Shown piece after piece: positions 27,874 through 38,903 of a DNA stretch of 64,000 bases. The DNA is taken from assembly GCF_001425625.1 (NCBI RefSeq), contig NZ_LMCP01000005.1:1053-65052 (forward strand), written 5' to 3'. This DNA is from Mesorhizobium sp. Root102 (GTDB lineage: Bacteria > Pseudomonadota > Alphaproteobacteria > Rhizobiales > Rhizobiaceae). The first letter of the stretch is position 1, and each line of letters starts with the position of its first letter. A model generated the notes under the pieces. That model did no database searches and was not told where the DNA came from. It saw nothing but the letters and a program-made list of their open reading frames with translations. Position numbers and translations under genes: made by a program.

Positions 27874-28971
27874 ATGAATGCAACAACCCGATTGCACGAA
27901 CTCGGCCAAAGCCTCTGGTTGGACAACATCACCCGCGACCTGCTGAGCAGTGGCACCCTTCAGCGCTATTGCACCGAATTTTCGGTGACGGGATTGACGT
28001 CGAACCCCACGATTTTCGATGAGGCTATCAGAAACAGCACAGCTTACGACGAGGCCCTTCATCGAAAAGCCAGAGAAGGGAAAGCGGGCGAGCAGCTATT
28101 CTTCGAATTGGCGCTCGAAGACCTGACCCAGGCCGCGGCACTCTTCGGGTCGGTCCATGAAGCGACGGGCGGTATCGATGGCTGGGTTTCGCTGGAAGTT
28201 TCGCCTTTGCTGGCTAACGATGCCGGCGTCACTGTCGAGGCCGCCAAGCGATTGCACGCGCAGGCGCACTGTTCCAACCTCTTTATCAAGATTCCGGGCA
28301 CGCCGGCTGGCGTCGAGGCCATAGAGGAATCGATCTTCGCCGGCGTGCCTGTGAATGTCACACTGCTGTTTTCGTGCGAGCAGTACTTAGCGGCGGCCGA
28401 CGCGTATTGCCGAGGAATTCAGCGCCGGATCGATGCCGGGCTCGACCCGAAGATAGCCTCGGTCGCCTCAATCTTCGTCAGCCGCTGGGATAAGGCGGTG
28501 ATGGATAAGGTTAGCCCAGCGCTGCGGAACCGCCTCGGCATCGCCATATCCGGGCAAGTCTATAAAGCCTACCGGGAGCGGCTTGCCTCTAGCGGATGGC
28601 GCAAGCTGGCCGATGCCGGCGCACTTTCCCAGCGTCTGCTATGGGCAAGTACCGGGACCAAGGATCCGAAGCTTCCGCAATCCTATTATATCGAAGCACT
28701 CGCCGCGCCGGCTACCATCAACACCATTCCGGAGAAGACGCTCCATGCATTTTCGAAAGAGGGTGTGTTGCGCGGCGTCATGCGGGAGGACGGCGGCGAC
28801 AGCGAAACCGTGCTTGGCGATTTTGCAAAAGCCGGCGTCGACATTCAGGCGCTTGCCGCGCAGCTCCAGTTGGAAGGCGCGCAATCCTTCACCAAATCAT
28901 GGGCCGATCTGATGGCGGTGATTGCCTCGAAGAGCGAGCAGTTACATCGCGACGGTTCGGCCACCGGATGA
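27874..28971 (+). CDS. tal: Transaldolase
   Basis: The 365-residue enzyme of the non-oxidative pentose phosphate pathway transfers a dihydroxyacetone unit between sugar phosphates through a Schiff base. It opens with [24 protein letters not shown]. The family stretch [11 protein letters not shown] is present, and the Schiff-base lysine is in [12 protein letters not shown]. It is the long transaldolase type often linked or fused to glucose-6-phosphate isomerase, and the next gene is indeed pgi. Its stop overlaps the pgi start region (ATGATGA). Confidence 0.95.
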   Translation: MNATTRLHELGQSLWLDNITRDLLSSGTLQRYCTEFSVTGLTSNPTIFDEAIRNSTAYDEALHRKAREGKAGEQLFFELALEDLTQAAALFGSVHEATGGIDGWVSLEVSPLLANDAGVTVEAAKRLHAQAHCSNLFIKIPGTPAGVEAIEESIFAGVPVNVTLLFSCEQYLAAADAYCRGIQRRIDAGLDPKIASVASIFVSRWDKAVMDKVSPALRNRLGIAISGQVYKAYRERLASSGWRKLADAGALSQRLLWASTGTKDPKLPQSYYIEALAAPATINTIPEKTLHAFSKEGVLRGVMREDGGDSETVLGDFAKAGVDIQALAAQLQLEGAQSFTKSWADLMAVIASKSEQLHRDGSATG

Positions 28972-30623
28972 TGAGCGCGCCTCTCGCGGCCAGGACGTTG
29001 CCGCTCGCGAAACTTCCAGCATGGAAGGCGTTGCTGACGCATTGCCAGGAAGTGCGCCCTTTGCATCTGCGACAGCTCTTCGCCGACGATCCCCAGCGTG
29101 GCAAGCGCTTCGCCATCGACGCCTGCGGACTTTATCTCGACTATTCGAAAAACCGCGTCACGGCTGAGACGATCCAGCTTCTCATTCAACTTGCCGAGGC
29201 TTGCAGCTTGCGTGAGCGCCTCGAAGCGATGTTCAAAGGGCAAAAGATCAATGTGACGGAGCGGCGCGCCGTGCTTCATACGGCACTGCGCGCTGTCGGC
29301 GAGCAAATTTTGGTCGATGGCATCGACGTCGTGCCGGCAGTGCACGCGGTGCTCGGCAAGATGGCCGATTTCACGGACAAGATCCACCGCGGCACTTGGC
29401 GCGGCCATACTGGCCTGCCGATCCGCAACGTCATCAATATCGGTATCGGCGGCTCGGACCTCGGGCCGGTCATGGCCTATGAAGCGTTGCGGCATTACAG
29501 CCGGCGCGACATCATTTTCCGTTTCATCTCGAACATCGACGGTACCGACTTCGTGGAGGCGACGCGGGATCTGAATCCTGAAGAAACGCTGTTCGTCATC
29601 TGCTCGAAGACGTTCAAGACATTGGAAACGCTGACCAACGCCCATACGGCACGTGAATGGGTACTGCGAAAGTTAGGCGACGATCAGGCGGTGGCCCGGC
29701 ATTTCGTCGCCGTCTCGACCAACACCGAAGGGGTCGCTGAGTTCGGCATCGACACCAATCAGATGTTTGGCATGTGGGATTGGGACGGCGGCCGCTATTC
29801 GATGGATTCAGCAGTCGGCCTGTCCACCATGCTCGCCATCGGCGCGGAGAATTTCCACGCGATGCTGTCGGGTTTCCACGACATGGACCAGCACTTCCGC
29901 ACCGCGCCGTTCGATCGGAACCTGCCGGTCCTGATGGGCCTGCTCGCTGTCTGGTACACCAATTTCTTCGGGGCGCAGACGGTCGCGGTGCTGCCCTACG
30001 AGCAATATCTGAAGCGTTTTCCCGCCTATCTCCAGCAACTGACGATGGAAAGCAATGGCAAGCACGTCACGCTTGGCGGTACGAAAGTCGATTACCAGAC
30101 AGGGCCGATCTATTGGGGCGAACCTGGCACCAACGGGCAGCATTCCTTCTACCAACTCATTCACCAGGGCACCAAACTGGTTCCATGCGACTTCATCGGG
30201 TTTTGTCGGGCATTGAACCCGCTGGGACGCCACCACGATCTCCTGATGGCAAATCTCTTCGCGCAAACCGAGGCTCTGGCCTTCGGCAAGACGCCAGAGG
30301 AGGTCAGGGCCGAAGGGACCCCGGACTGGCTGGTTCCGCACCGCACCTTCGAAGGCAACCGCCCCACCAACACCTTGCTTGCCGAACGCCTGACCCCAAG
30401 GACGCTGGGCAGCCTGGTCGCGCTCTACGAGCACAGCGTCTTCACGCAAGGCGTCATCTGGAACATCGACTCTTTTGACCAATGGGGCGTTGAGCTGGGC
30501 AAGGCCCTGGCCGAGAAAACAATCCCTGAACTGGAAGCCTCCCAGACCCCAAATCTCCGACATGACAGCTCGACCAACGCTTTGATCGAGCGCTATCGCC
30601 GGTTCCAAAAACGAAAGAAGTAA
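28968..30623 (+). CDS. pgi: Glucose-6-phosphate isomerase
   Basis: The 551-residue enzyme interconverts glucose 6-phosphate and fructose 6-phosphate. The family signatures [17 protein letters not shown] and [21 protein letters not shown] are clear, and the C-terminal [13 protein letters not shown], with the catalytic Lys region, is present. ATG at 28968 or 28971 overlaps the tal stop. The long frame reading further upstream lies within tal and is not part of the protein. It continues the tal-pgi-tkt-pgm array. Confidence 0.96.
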   Translation: MMSAPLAARTLPLAKLPAWKALLTHCQEVRPLHLRQLFADDPQRGKRFAIDACGLYLDYSKNRVTAETIQLLIQLAEACSLRERLEAMFKGQKINVTERRAVLHTALRAVGEQILVDGIDVVPAVHAVLGKMADFTDKIHRGTWRGHTGLPIRNVINIGIGGSDLGPVMAYEALRHYSRRDIIFRFISNIDGTDFVEATRDLNPEETLFVICSKTFKTLETLTNAHTAREWVLRKLGDDQAVARHFVAVSTNTEGVAEFGIDTNQMFGMWDWDGGRYSMDSAVGLSTMLAIGAENFHAMLSGFHDMDQHFRTAPFDRNLPVLMGLLAVWYTNFFGAQTVAVLPYEQYLKRFPAYLQQLTMESNGKHVTLGGTKVDYQTGPIYWGEPGTNGQHSFYQLIHQGTKLVPCDFIGFCRALNPLGRHHDLLMANLFAQTEALAFGKTPEEVRAEGTPDWLVPHRTFEGNRPTNTLLAERLTPRTLGSLVALYEHSVFTQGVIWNIDSFDQWGVELGKALAEKTIPELEASQTPNLRHDSSTNALIERYRRFQKRKK

Positions 30624-30727
30624 AGGGCGGTGAGCCCGGCCGCGCCTATGGCCCGACCAACATACTGCGGCGCAACCCAGCCAGCACTTGGACGATCGGG
30701 TTGCCTACATCCGATCAAAGGATCCCC

Positions 30728-32839
30728 ATGAAACAGGTGCCACTCGACCAGCTCAGCATCAACACGCTGCGAATGCTTTCAATCGATGCGGTCCAGAAAG
30801 CAAAATCCGGCCATCCCGGAACGCCGCTGGATGCCGCGCCGATGGCCTATTGCCTGTGGCAACGCTTCCTTCGCTACGACCCTGCCGACCCCGATTGGCC
30901 GAACCGCGACCGCTTCGTGCTGTCGGCCGGCCATGCCTGCGCCCTGCTCTACAGCCTGCTCTACCTGTGCGGCGTCAAGGCAAAGGGCGCGAGCTATCCA
31001 TCGGGCGACCGGCTTGCCGTGACGCTGGACGATCTCAAGAGTTTTCGCCAGGCAGGCAGCCATTGCACGGGACATCCCGAATATGGCTGGACCTCGGGCG
31101 TGGAAACCACCACGGGGCCACTCGGACAAGGTGCGGCAACAAGCGTCGGCATGGCAATTGCGGAACGGTGGCTGGCGGCCACCTACAATCGACCCGATTA
31201 TGATCTGTTCTCGCACAACGTCTATGCGCTGTGCAGTGACGGCGACATGATGGAAGGGCTCAGCAACGAGGCGGCATCGCTGGCTGGACACCTCCGATTG
31301 TCGAACCTCTGCTGGGTTTACGACGACAATCACATAACCATCGAGGGGCCGACTGGCCTTACATTCACCGAAGACGTGGCAACCCGCTTCCTCGCGTACG
31401 GATGGCATGTCGAGCGGGTAAGCGATGCAAACGATCTGATGTTGCTGGACAAGGCTTATCAGACGTTCATCGATACGCATGACCGCCCCACGCTGATCAT
31501 CGTTCAAAGCCATATCGGTTATGGCGCGCCGCATAAGCACGACACAAACAAAGCTCACGGAGAGCCACTGGGCGCCGAAGAAGTTCGGCTGACTAAGGAA
31601 TTCTACGGCTGGGACCCGGACGCCGATTTCAAGGTTCCGGAAGGGGTCGCGGCGCATTTCCGCGCACATATGGGCAAGCGTGGGGACGCCGCTCATGCCG
31701 CCTGGCGGAAATTGTTTTCCGCTTACCGGATGCAATATCCCGACCTGGCCAAACAGATCGACCAGATGCAGCGACGCGATGCTCCCTCCGGGTGGGACGC
31801 CACGTTGCCCGCCTTCTCAGCCGATGCGAAAGGCCTCGCGACGCGCGATTCGTCCGGTCAGGTGTTGAACGCCATTGCTGCACACATGCCATGGCTGCTG
31901 GGTGGGGCGGCGGACCTGTCGCCGTCAACGAAGACGAACCTCGAATTCGATTTCGCCGGCGACTTTCAGACCCCCGAGGGTGAACAGGCCGTCAGCTACC
32001 GCGGGCGGAATTTCCACTTCGGCCTGCGCGAACATGCCATGTGCGCCATCGGCAACGGCATGAGCCTGTCGATGCTGCGGCCGTTCGTTTCCAGCTTCCT
32101 GATCTTCACCGACTATTGCCGCGCGGCGCTGAGACTGAGTTCAATGATGGAGCTCCCGCTGATCTCCATCTGGACCCATGATTCCATCAGTCTCGGCGAG
32201 GACGGGCCAACCCATCAGCCCATCGAACAGCTTGCCTCGTTCCGCGCCATGCCCGGCATGGTTGTCCTTCGTCCGGCAGACGCGAACGAAGTCGTGGAGG
32301 CATGGAAGGTCATCATGGATCTCAAGGACAGGCCTGTCTGCCTGGTTCTGACGCGACAGGCGGTGCCGACGCTCGATCGCTCGACCTATGCAAACGCAGT
32401 CGGCGTGGCGCGGGGCGCCTATGTACTCGCCGATGCTCCCGACGGCAAACCCGATGTCCTGCTGCTGGCGACCGGCAGTGAGGTCGCGCTCTGCGTGACC
32501 GCATATGAGCAACTGAAAGTCGAGGGCATCAAGGCACGCGTCGTCAGCATGCCGTCATGGGAATTGTTCGAAAGCCAACCGAAGGAGTATCGCGAGACGG
32601 TCCTGCCGCCCGCTATAACGGCCCGGGTTGCGGTAGAAGAAGCATCCGGTTTCGGATGGGAGCGTTATACGGGTTTCGACGGTGCTATCCTCGCTCTGCA
32701 CAGTTTCGGCCTGTCCGCTCCATCAAAGGTCGTCGCAGAACACTTCGGATTCGAGCCGGTACACGTCGTTGCGGCTGCCAAGGCGCAAATAGCCGGCCGC
32801 CGGTCAATCAAACAAGTCGGGATTGCCCGAACCGAATGA
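30728..32839 (+). CDS. tkt: Transketolase
   Basis: The 703-residue TPP enzyme transfers two-carbon units between sugar phosphates. It shows the N-terminal [13 protein letters not shown] motif, the TPP/Mg motif CSDGDMMEG followed by DDNHITIEG, and the pyrimidine-domain [20 protein letters not shown] precedes the ATG at 30728. It starts 104 bases after pgi. Alternative upstream starts lack a ribosome-binding site. Confidence 0.96.
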   Translation: MKQVPLDQLSINTLRMLSIDAVQKAKSGHPGTPLDAAPMAYCLWQRFLRYDPADPDWPNRDRFVLSAGHACALLYSLLYLCGVKAKGASYPSGDRLAVTLDDLKSFRQAGSHCTGHPEYGWTSGVETTTGPLGQGAATSVGMAIAERWLAATYNRPDYDLFSHNVYALCSDGDMMEGLSNEAASLAGHLRLSNLCWVYDDNHITIEGPTGLTFTEDVATRFLAYGWHVERVSDANDLMLLDKAYQTFIDTHDRPTLIIVQSHIGYGAPHKHDTNKAHGEPLGAEEVRLTKEFYGWDPDADFKVPEGVAAHFRAHMGKRGDAAHAAWRKLFSAYRMQYPDLAKQIDQMQRRDAPSGWDATLPAFSADAKGLATRDSSGQVLNAIAAHMPWLLGGAADLSPSTKTNLEFDFAGDFQTPEGEQAVSYRGRNFHFGLREHAMCAIGNGMSLSMLRPFVSSFLIFTDYCRAALRLSSMMELPLISIWTHDSISLGEDGPTHQPIEQLASFRAMPGMVVLRPADANEVVEAWKVIMDLKDRPVCLVLTRQAVPTLDRSTYANAVGVARGAYVLADAPDGKPDVLLLATGSEVALCVTAYEQLKVEGIKARVVSMPSWELFESQPKEYRETVLPPAITARVAVEEASGFGWERYTGFDGAILALHSFGLSAPSKVVAEHFGFEPVHVVAAAKAQIAGRRSIKQVGIARTE

Positions 32840-32849
32840 GGCGACCAGC

Positions 32850-34511
32850 ATGACCATGAAAATCAGTGCATTGGCCGGAAAGCCGGCCCCGCCCGACCTG
32901 CTGGTCAATGTCGCCAAACTCGTCACCGCCTATTACTGCCAGGTACCGGACCCTGCCAACCCCTTGCAGCGGGTTGCGTTCGGCACGTCCGGGCATCGCG
33001 GCACGGCGTTTGAGAACACGTTCAACGAGGCGCATGTGCTGGCAATCAGCCAGGCCATTTGCCTCTACCGCAAGCGACTGGGCATCGACGGCCCCATATT
33101 CGTCGGCATCGACACCCATGCGCTATCGGAACCAGCCTTTGCGAGCGCCCTTGAGGTGCTTGCCGCGAACGGAGCGGAGGTGATGATGGCGGCCGGTGGC
33201 GAGTATACGCCCACCCCGGCCGTCTCGCATGCAATCCTCAACTACAACAATGGCCGCAAGACTGGACTAGCCGATGGCATCGTCGTCACGCCGTCGCACA
33301 ACCCACCCGGCGACGGCGGCTTCAAGTACAATCCGCCTAATGGCGGGCCGGCGGATACCGATGTTACCGGCTGGATCGAAAAACGGGCCAATGAGTTGCT
33401 TGGCAGCGGCCTGAGAGATGTGCGGCGGATGCCGTTCGAGAAAGCCCTCCACGCGCCGACAACCCATGCCCACGACTTCTTGAATAGTTACGTGAACGAT
33501 CTCGGCAATGTCATCGACATGGATGCCATTCGCGAAGCGCATGTCCGCATGGGCGTCGACCCGCTCGGCGGCGCGGGTGTCCACTACTGGCCAGCCATCG
33601 CCGACCGCTACAAGCTCGACTTGACCATCGTCAATCGGCAGGTCGATCCCACCTTTCGTTTCATGACGGTCGATTGGGATGGCCAGATCCGCATGGACCC
33701 GTCTTCATCCTACGCGATGCAAGGCCTTATCAGGCTGAAGGACCAATACGACATCGCTTTCGCATGCGACACCGATCACGACCGGCACGGCATCGTCACG
33801 CGAAGCGCCGGGTTGCTGCCGCCCAATCATTACTTGTCGGTGGCGATTGACTACCTGTTCCAGCATCGCGCTGAATGGCGCAAGGACGCCGCCGTGGGAA
33901 AGACGGTGGTGAGCAGCCAGATGATAGATCGCGTCAGCGCCAGGCTGAAGCGCAGACTGTATGAAGTGCCGGTCGGTTTCAAATGGTTCGCCGAGGGCCT
34001 TCAGGACGGCTCGCTGGGTTTTTGCGGCGAGGAAAGCGCTGGTGCGACGTTCATGCGCCGCAACGGCGCCGTCTGGACGACCGACAAGGATGGCATCGTT
34101 CCGGCGTTGCTGTCGGCCGAGATCACGGCAAGGATGGGTCGCGATCCCGGCGAGGTCTATCGCGACTTGACCAAGAAGTTGGGCGAACCCGTCGCCGACC
34201 GGCTCCAGGCAACAGCAACCCCAGCGCAAAAAGAGAAACTGTCGAAGCTTTCACCGCATGAGATCACGTCGAAGACCTTGGCTGGAGAACCGATCCGGTC
34301 GGTGTTCAGCCGGGCACCGGGCAACAATGCCGAAATCGGCGGCGTCAAGGTGGCCACGGAAAACGGCTGGTTCGCCGCGCGCCCGTCAGGCACCGAGAAG
34401 ATCTACAAAATCTACGGAGAGAGTTTTCGCGGACAGGACCATCTGCGCGCCATCCTCTCCGAGGCCCAGACGATCGTCGATCATGCGCTTGGTGCAGCCG
34501 GAGATACCTGA
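32850..34511 (+). CDS. pgm: Phosphoglucomutase (alpha-D-glucose phosphate-specific)
   Basis: The 553-residue enzyme interconverts glucose 1- and 6-phosphate, linking glycogen and exopolysaccharide precursors to glycolysis. It shows the active-site serine in [12 protein letters not shown], the metal-binding CDTDHDRHG, the sugar-binding GEESAGATF and the phosphate-binding [16 protein letters not shown] choose ATG at 32850 ([10 protein letters not shown]), ten bases after the tkt stop. It completes the operon, which covers both the entry and the branch points of hexose phosphate metabolism. Confidence 0.95.
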   Translation: MTMKISALAGKPAPPDLLVNVAKLVTAYYCQVPDPANPLQRVAFGTSGHRGTAFENTFNEAHVLAISQAICLYRKRLGIDGPIFVGIDTHALSEPAFASALEVLAANGAEVMMAAGGEYTPTPAVSHAILNYNNGRKTGLADGIVVTPSHNPPGDGGFKYNPPNGGPADTDVTGWIEKRANELLGSGLRDVRRMPFEKALHAPTTHAHDFLNSYVNDLGNVIDMDAIREAHVRMGVDPLGGAGVHYWPAIADRYKLDLTIVNRQVDPTFRFMTVDWDGQIRMDPSSSYAMQGLIRLKDQYDIAFACDTDHDRHGIVTRSAGLLPPNHYLSVAIDYLFQHRAEWRKDAAVGKTVVSSQMIDRVSARLKRRLYEVPVGFKWFAEGLQDGSLGFCGEESAGATFMRRNGAVWTTDKDGIVPALLSAEITARMGRDPGEVYRDLTKKLGEPVADRLQATATPAQKEKLSKLSPHEITSKTLAGEPIRSVFSRAPGNNAEIGGVKVATENGWFAARPSGTEKIYKIYGESFRGQDHLRAILSEAQTIVDHALGAAGDT

Positions 34512-34622
34512 ATTGGCGGGCGGCTGCGCTGGCCCTGCGGCTTGTGGCACGCCTCATTTGGCAGCAGCCCCGGCAAAGCCCGATGAAGGGGGCGGCATCG
34601 TAGCAGTCCTCCTCCGCTGCGC

Positions 34623-35186
34623 CTAAGAGTGGCCGTCGTCAACGTTCGGCGACGAATTCGGCGGGTATAGGACCGTTCCATCGTCGCGAACGACGGCGCC
34701 AGGTGTCAAATGCGCCTCGTCGACATGCGACGGTCCGAGAATATGCATCACACGCTCGCCTGCTGCGAGGAGATAGTCTGCGATGATCCGCCGGTGGCAT
34801 CGCCACCAGACTGTTTCGGCACACATAATCGCGCACACCTGCTGGGCGCCTAGCTCCCGGAGGCGGGCAAAGCCAAGCTGGAAGGGCACTGTCAAAGCGT
34901 AGTCAGCATAGTTGCGGAAGCTACGGACCCGCCAATATGTGTTGGGGGAAGGCTCCGCGCCGCGCGTCTTTCCCCGAAGGCCGCCTAGCTCGGCTATATG
35001 CTCATAACCGATCTGCCACGGCGCCAATGTTGCCGGCAAGCCCAGCCCGTTGAACTGGGGATTGGTGCGCGATCTCGGCATCGCTCTCACATCAACAACG
35101 AGTCTGATGCCTTCTTGCTGAAGAAGGTCAGCAAATTCGTCTATCGTCCTCGTGGAGTGGCCTATCGTGAAAAAAGTGTTGGTCAT
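34623..35186 (-). CDS. DUF488 family protein
   Basis: The 187-residue protein has the DUF488 opening FFTIGHSTRTIDEFADLLQQ, the DVRAMPRSRTNPQFN motif and the signature CAIMCAETVWWRCHRRIIADYL with conserved Cys, Trp and His residues. The family is widespread in bacteria and its biochemical role is unsettled. Here it converges on pgm and is divergent from the HVA1-domain gene. A decayed second copy lies at 45228-45771. Confidence 0.88.
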   Translation of the reverse strand: MTNTFFTIGHSTRTIDEFADLLQQEGIRLVVDVRAMPRSRTNPQFNGLGLPATLAPWQIGYEHIAELGGLRGKTRGAEPSPNTYWRVRSFRNYADYALTVPFQLGFARLRELGAQQVCAIMCAETVWWRCHRRIIADYLLAAGERVMHILGPSHVDEAHLTPGAVVRDDGTVLYPPNSSPNVDDGHS

Positions 35187-35394
35187 GGCTCCAGCATCAA
35201 GGCGCTTGCGTCTGCCTATGACAAGCGAATGGTTTCGAAATCAAAAGTGTCGTTTCTGCTACGTCCGCTAGTTTCTACGGAACCGACATCGATAGCGAGG
35301 GTTGTTGCGGTAGTCGGTGCAATTAAGTGCCTGACGGCCGACGAAAACCTCCAGCGGGACGTTCAGACGATCGCCAGGGACAAGGAGAAACACC

Positions 35395-35610
35395 ATGACC
35401 GACAAATTCAAGGTTGGCGAAAACGTGACTTGGAATTCCGAGGCCGGGCGGGTCAGCGGAACGATCGTTCGCGTGCATAGGCGCAATTTCGAGGTCGAGG
35501 GCCACATTCACCACGCCAGCGCCGAGACACCGCAGTACGAAATCAAAAGCGACAAGACCGACCATGTCGCATTCCACAAGGCCTCGGCGCTCAGCAAACT
35601 TCGCGGCTGA
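35395..35610 (+). CDS. DUF2945 / hypervirulence-associated (HVA1) TUDOR-domain protein
   Basis: The 71-residue product MTDKFKVGENVTWNSEAG... fits the HVA1/DUF2945 family: a small SH3/TUDOR-like barrel with GTIVRVH, HHASAETPQYEIKSDKT and HKASALSKL. Its role is not established. AAGGAGAAACACC before the ATG is a good ribosome-binding site. It ends 23 bases before the membrane-bound oxidoreductase gene and is probably cotranscribed with it. Confidence 0.88.
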   Translation: MTDKFKVGENVTWNSEAGRVSGTIVRVHRRNFEVEGHIHHASAETPQYEIKSDKTDHVAFHKASALSKLRG

Positions 35611-35633
35611 CGCCATCAGAAAGCGACTGGCTG

Positions 35634-37367
35634 ATGCCAAACTCTCTGCAGCCGCCTACGACCGAGCCGCTCCGCGCCAGTCTGAGCGACGCCGACGACC
35701 GCATCTTCCTCAATCGCTGGATGCCGCCGCAGAAAGGGATAGCGCCCAGGATCAGGATCGGGCGTCGCTGGATCAACACCTTATGGAGCCTTCCAATCGC
35801 CGCCGCGGCGCTGCTTTGCCTGATCGCGCTGGCTCAAAGTCTGCGTGAACTGCCGATGGTGGAAGTGTTCATCCGACAGAACCCCGGCATCCCTCAGTCC
35901 GCGGCTGCGGTGGACGCGGGCTTCCCATGGTGGCTGCAACTGCAGCACTTCCTGAACATGTTCTTCATGCTATTCATCATGCGGGCCGGCCTACAGATCC
36001 TGGCCGACCATCCCCGGCTTTATTGGGGGCGGGATTGCACGCCGGGAACCGACTGGTTCCGGTTCCAGGTTCCGGTGCCGAAGGACCGGATTTGGACGGC
36101 CAAGGACGACTCCGTCACACTGCCGACCTGGCTCGGTATTCCCGGCCTGCGTCATACCCTTGGGCTGTCGCGCTGGTGGCATTTTTCAATCAACCTGCTG
36201 TGGCTGATCAACGGCATCGCCTTTTATGCCCTGCTGTTCTCCACCGACCAATGGCGCAGGTTGGTGCCGCTGACCTGGGAGGTGTTTCCGGCCGCGATGT
36301 CGACAGCGATCCAGTATGCCTCGCTGAACTTTCCGGTCGACGAAGGCTGGACCCGCTACAACGGCCTGCAGCAGCTCAGCTATTTCATCACCGTATTCAT
36401 CGCGGCGCCCCTCTCGATTGCCACCGGGCTGATGCAAAGTCCGGCAATCTCCAATGCGCTCGGGTGGTTCGGCAGGGTGTTCAATCGGCAGGCGATGCGC
36501 TCCGTTCACTTCATCTCATTCGCCTGGTTCGTGGCTTTCATCCTGGCGCATGGCGCCATGGTTTTCGTCACCGGCATCAGGCAGAACACCAACCACATGT
36601 TCGCCGGCGTCGACAACGCCTCTTGGTCAGGATTCCCGCTGTTTCTCCTTGCGATGGGCATCCTGCTCAGCACCTGGCTTGTGGTGTCGCCCTTCACCAT
36701 CCGGTACGCCCGGCTGGTACAGCGCGTCGGAGCGTTCATGATTGGCTGGATCATGGGATTGGCCGAAGGTTGGGACCCGCGTTCGCAACTCACAAAGAAG
36801 GACATTTCCCCCTACTTCTGGCCGAACGGGACGATGCCGAATTCCAAGGAATTCGACGACCTCGTTGCTGAGAACTTCACCAGCTACAGGCTTCGCGTCA
36901 GCGGTCTTGTCGCCGCGCCGCGGGAATTCTCCCTATCCGACCTCAAGGCAATGTCGAAGCAGGCACAGATCACAACGCACTTCTGCATCCAGGGCTGGTC
37001 CGGCGTGGCCGAATGGGGCGGTGTACCCATGCGAGATATACTGAGTCTGGTGAAGCCGACGCCCGACGCACGCTACGCGGTGTTCTACTCATTGGCTGAC
37101 GGCGCCGACGGAGGGCGCTACTATGACGTCCATAAGATCGAGAACATGTGTCACTCGCTGACCATCCTGGCCTATGAGATGAACGGAGCGCCCGTCAGCG
37201 TGCTGCACGGTGCGCCCTTGCGGCTCAGATGCGAAAACGAGTTGGGTTTCAAGATGGTCAAATGGGTCGCAGCGATCGAGTTTGTTCGCGATTTCGCCGA
37301 CCTTGGCGCGGGACAGGGCGGTTACAATGAGGATCATGAGTTCTACGGCTATCGCATGCCGATTTGA
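35634..37367 (+). CDS. Cytochrome b561-type membrane domain fused to sulfite-oxidase-like molybdopterin domain
   Basis: The 577-residue protein has about five membrane helices (residues 45-370). Candidate heme histidines sit in LQLQHFLNMFF, RWWHFSINLL, RSVHFISFAW and ILAHGAMVF. The C-terminal half is a sulfite-oxidase/MsrP-type molybdopterin domain with the Mo-ligand cysteine in TTHFCIQGWSG. The fusion would pass electrons between the quinone pool and a periplasmic or cytoplasmic Mo site. Substrate and topology are open; sulfoxide reduction and sulfite oxidation are both known in the superfamily. Confidence 0.88.
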   Translation: MPNSLQPPTTEPLRASLSDADDRIFLNRWMPPQKGIAPRIRIGRRWINTLWSLPIAAAALLCLIALAQSLRELPMVEVFIRQNPGIPQSAAAVDAGFPWWLQLQHFLNMFFMLFIMRAGLQILADHPRLYWGRDCTPGTDWFRFQVPVPKDRIWTAKDDSVTLPTWLGIPGLRHTLGLSRWWHFSINLLWLINGIAFYALLFSTDQWRRLVPLTWEVFPAAMSTAIQYASLNFPVDEGWTRYNGLQQLSYFITVFIAAPLSIATGLMQSPAISNALGWFGRVFNRQAMRSVHFISFAWFVAFILAHGAMVFVTGIRQNTNHMFAGVDNASWSGFPLFLLAMGILLSTWLVVSPFTIRYARLVQRVGAFMIGWIMGLAEGWDPRSQLTKKDISPYFWPNGTMPNSKEFDDLVAENFTSYRLRVSGLVAAPREFSLSDLKAMSKQAQITTHFCIQGWSGVAEWGGVPMRDILSLVKPTPDARYAVFYSLADGADGGRYYDVHKIENMCHSLTILAYEMNGAPVSVLHGAPLRLRCENELGFKMVKWVAAIEFVRDFADLGAGQGGYNEDHEFYGYRMPI

Positions 37368-37457
37368 TCGGCGATAATAACGGGCGCTGTTGCCCTACGG
37401 ACGATCCTGAGCGCCCACGGATTTTGACGCCAAAGCGATTTCACAGGAATAGGAACG

Positions 37458-37850
37458 ATGTTGGTCGAGAAGATGTTGCCACGCGCGTTCGAGCGGCTCG
37501 CGGTAATCGAAGCAAAGGCTCAGATTAAAGAAGCGGCCAAAATGATGTCCAAGCCGCACACCGACCTCGTTGTGGTGTGTGAGCGAGGGAACATGGTCGG
37601 CGTCGTTACAAAGACCGACATTGTTGGTCAGATCAGTCAGTGTCTCGGATTCGGTTGTACGGCCAGCATAGACAGCATCATGACGCGCGATGTTACCTAT
37701 TGCCGAGAGAATGAGGGGCTTCTTGATGTGTGGACGGTGATGAATGAACGGGGGCTTCAGCGCATTCCGGTTCTCGACGCGGGACAAAAGCCAATCGGCA
37801 TCCTTCTCTGCCTGGAAGGAGCAGTGTGTTTGCCTGCACCTTTGTCATGA
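37458..37850 (+). CDS. CBS-domain protein (single pair)
   Basis: The 130-residue protein consists of two CBS motifs: an N-terminal one with HTDLVVVCERGNMVGVVTKTDIV and a second with SIMTRDVTYCRENEGLLDVWTVMNERGLQRIPVLDAG. CBS pairs bind adenine nucleotides and regulate partners. The last residues (ILLCLEGAVCLPAPLS) do not resemble the usual GILYARDAL ending, so a small frameshift or deletion near 37800 may have altered the C-terminus. AGGAATAGGA precedes the start. Confidence 0.82.
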   Translation: MLVEKMLPRAFERLAVIEAKAQIKEAAKMMSKPHTDLVVVCERGNMVGVVTKTDIVGQISQCLGFGCTASIDSIMTRDVTYCRENEGLLDVWTVMNERGLQRIPVLDAGQKPIGILLCLEGAVCLPAPLS

Positions 37851-38084
37851 TCGCATCTTTTACGCTGTTGCTGGGCTTTTCCTTCGGCGGCGTCAAAGCC
37901 GGGTGATCGTCATGATCTGATACCGGCGGCGCCCGTGTCCGCAGTTGGAGGTGCGCCAATGCCTCCTTCAGTCTGTGGTCCGTGCGGATGCTCGGGATTG
38001 TAGTTATGCGTCGACGTCTCGAAACGAGCCGATCCGCTGCCTCGTGAACCGCGGGCAGGAGACCTCGGCCGAGGAAGATTCGCT

Positions 38085-38534
38085 TGCCGAAAACCGCCGA
38101 GGGACAGTGTGTCCAACACCATTTCGACCAAAGCCGGATATTTGCGCGCCCTGACGCCGAGTGCGTCGCCAGGTTCGAATGCGAGTCCCGAGCCAGTCAG
38201 CGACAGTCGATGTGTCGGGTTTCCTTGCTCGACCCGCGTCCGGACAGGACAAGATTATCGATGATAGTCTTGGCGAGGTCGGAACTGTTGCCGGTCTCGC
38301 CGCCGAACAGGATCGTCAGCGATCACGAGGCAATCGCCAGCGGCGCGACCGACACCGGGTGGATGCTGATGGAGAAGCGATGTCTCCGAAAAGCGCGTGC
38401 GCGCCGTGATCGATGCGGGCGAGATAGCCGCTGATCCACAGCGCCTGGCCGGGCTTCAGCTAGGTCGCCAGAGCTGCAAGGCGTTCCCATTGTTATACGG
38501 TGAAGCCTGGGCCCGGAAATTCCAATGCCGTCAT
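38085..38534 (-). pseudogene. Remnant of sulfite reductase flavoprotein (CysJ-like) gene
   Basis: Reading down from ATG at 38534 there are a start with GGAAG upstream, in-frame stops, and then short pieces of a sulfite reductase alpha-subunit-like protein in several frames: LKPGQALWISGYLARIDHGA, then LTILFGGETGNSSDLAKTIID (flavodoxin phosphate loop), then GRGSSKETRHIDLSLTGSGL and FEPGDALGVRARKYPALVE. Large parts of the flavodoxin and FAD domains are missing. Only the order of the motifs survives. The flanking 37851-38084 shows no gene. Confidence 0.75.
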
Positions 38535-38903
38535 CTTGTCGCTTCCTTAAGCATGGTCCTGCCGCCGTCGGCTTGGCCGTTCAAAGGGGTACGCACGACG
38601 CAAATTGTGGTGGCGGGCCCGACCATTGCATTGCGCTTTTGGCCCAGACAAACGAATGATATTGCTGGCCGACTGCAAGAAGTTTGCAGTAAACAGCAAT
38701 TTGAATAGAGGTTCTAACATTCATCCGAACGACACTTCTTTCTTTCCAAGAACGAGATATTCCATGGTCAGAAAGTACGGTCGGCCGATTCCAGTTTTTT
38801 GTCGTTTTGGAGTTCGATCGGCCCAACAGTTCCCGGTTTCCAATCCGAGGTTCCCGTGTCAGCCGACGAGTTGTCATAGCCGAGATTGGACCTAGCTGCG
38901 TCA
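38535..38903. other. Intergenic, no gene seen
   Basis: About 370 bases with lower G+C than the neighbouring genes, between the start of the decayed flavoprotein gene and the end of the hydantoinase gene. I see no coding sequence, RNA fold or clear operator in it. Confidence 0.5.

Noticed and set aside
28596..28967. Long N-terminal extension of glucose-6-phosphate isomerase inside transaldolase
   Set aside because: It is only an open frame through tal. The coupled ATG at 28968 gives the normal family length.
37800..37850. Frameshift at the end of the CBS protein
   Set aside because: The ending looks unusual, but no other frame restores the family C-terminus convincingly, so I keep it as an intact gene with an odd tail.
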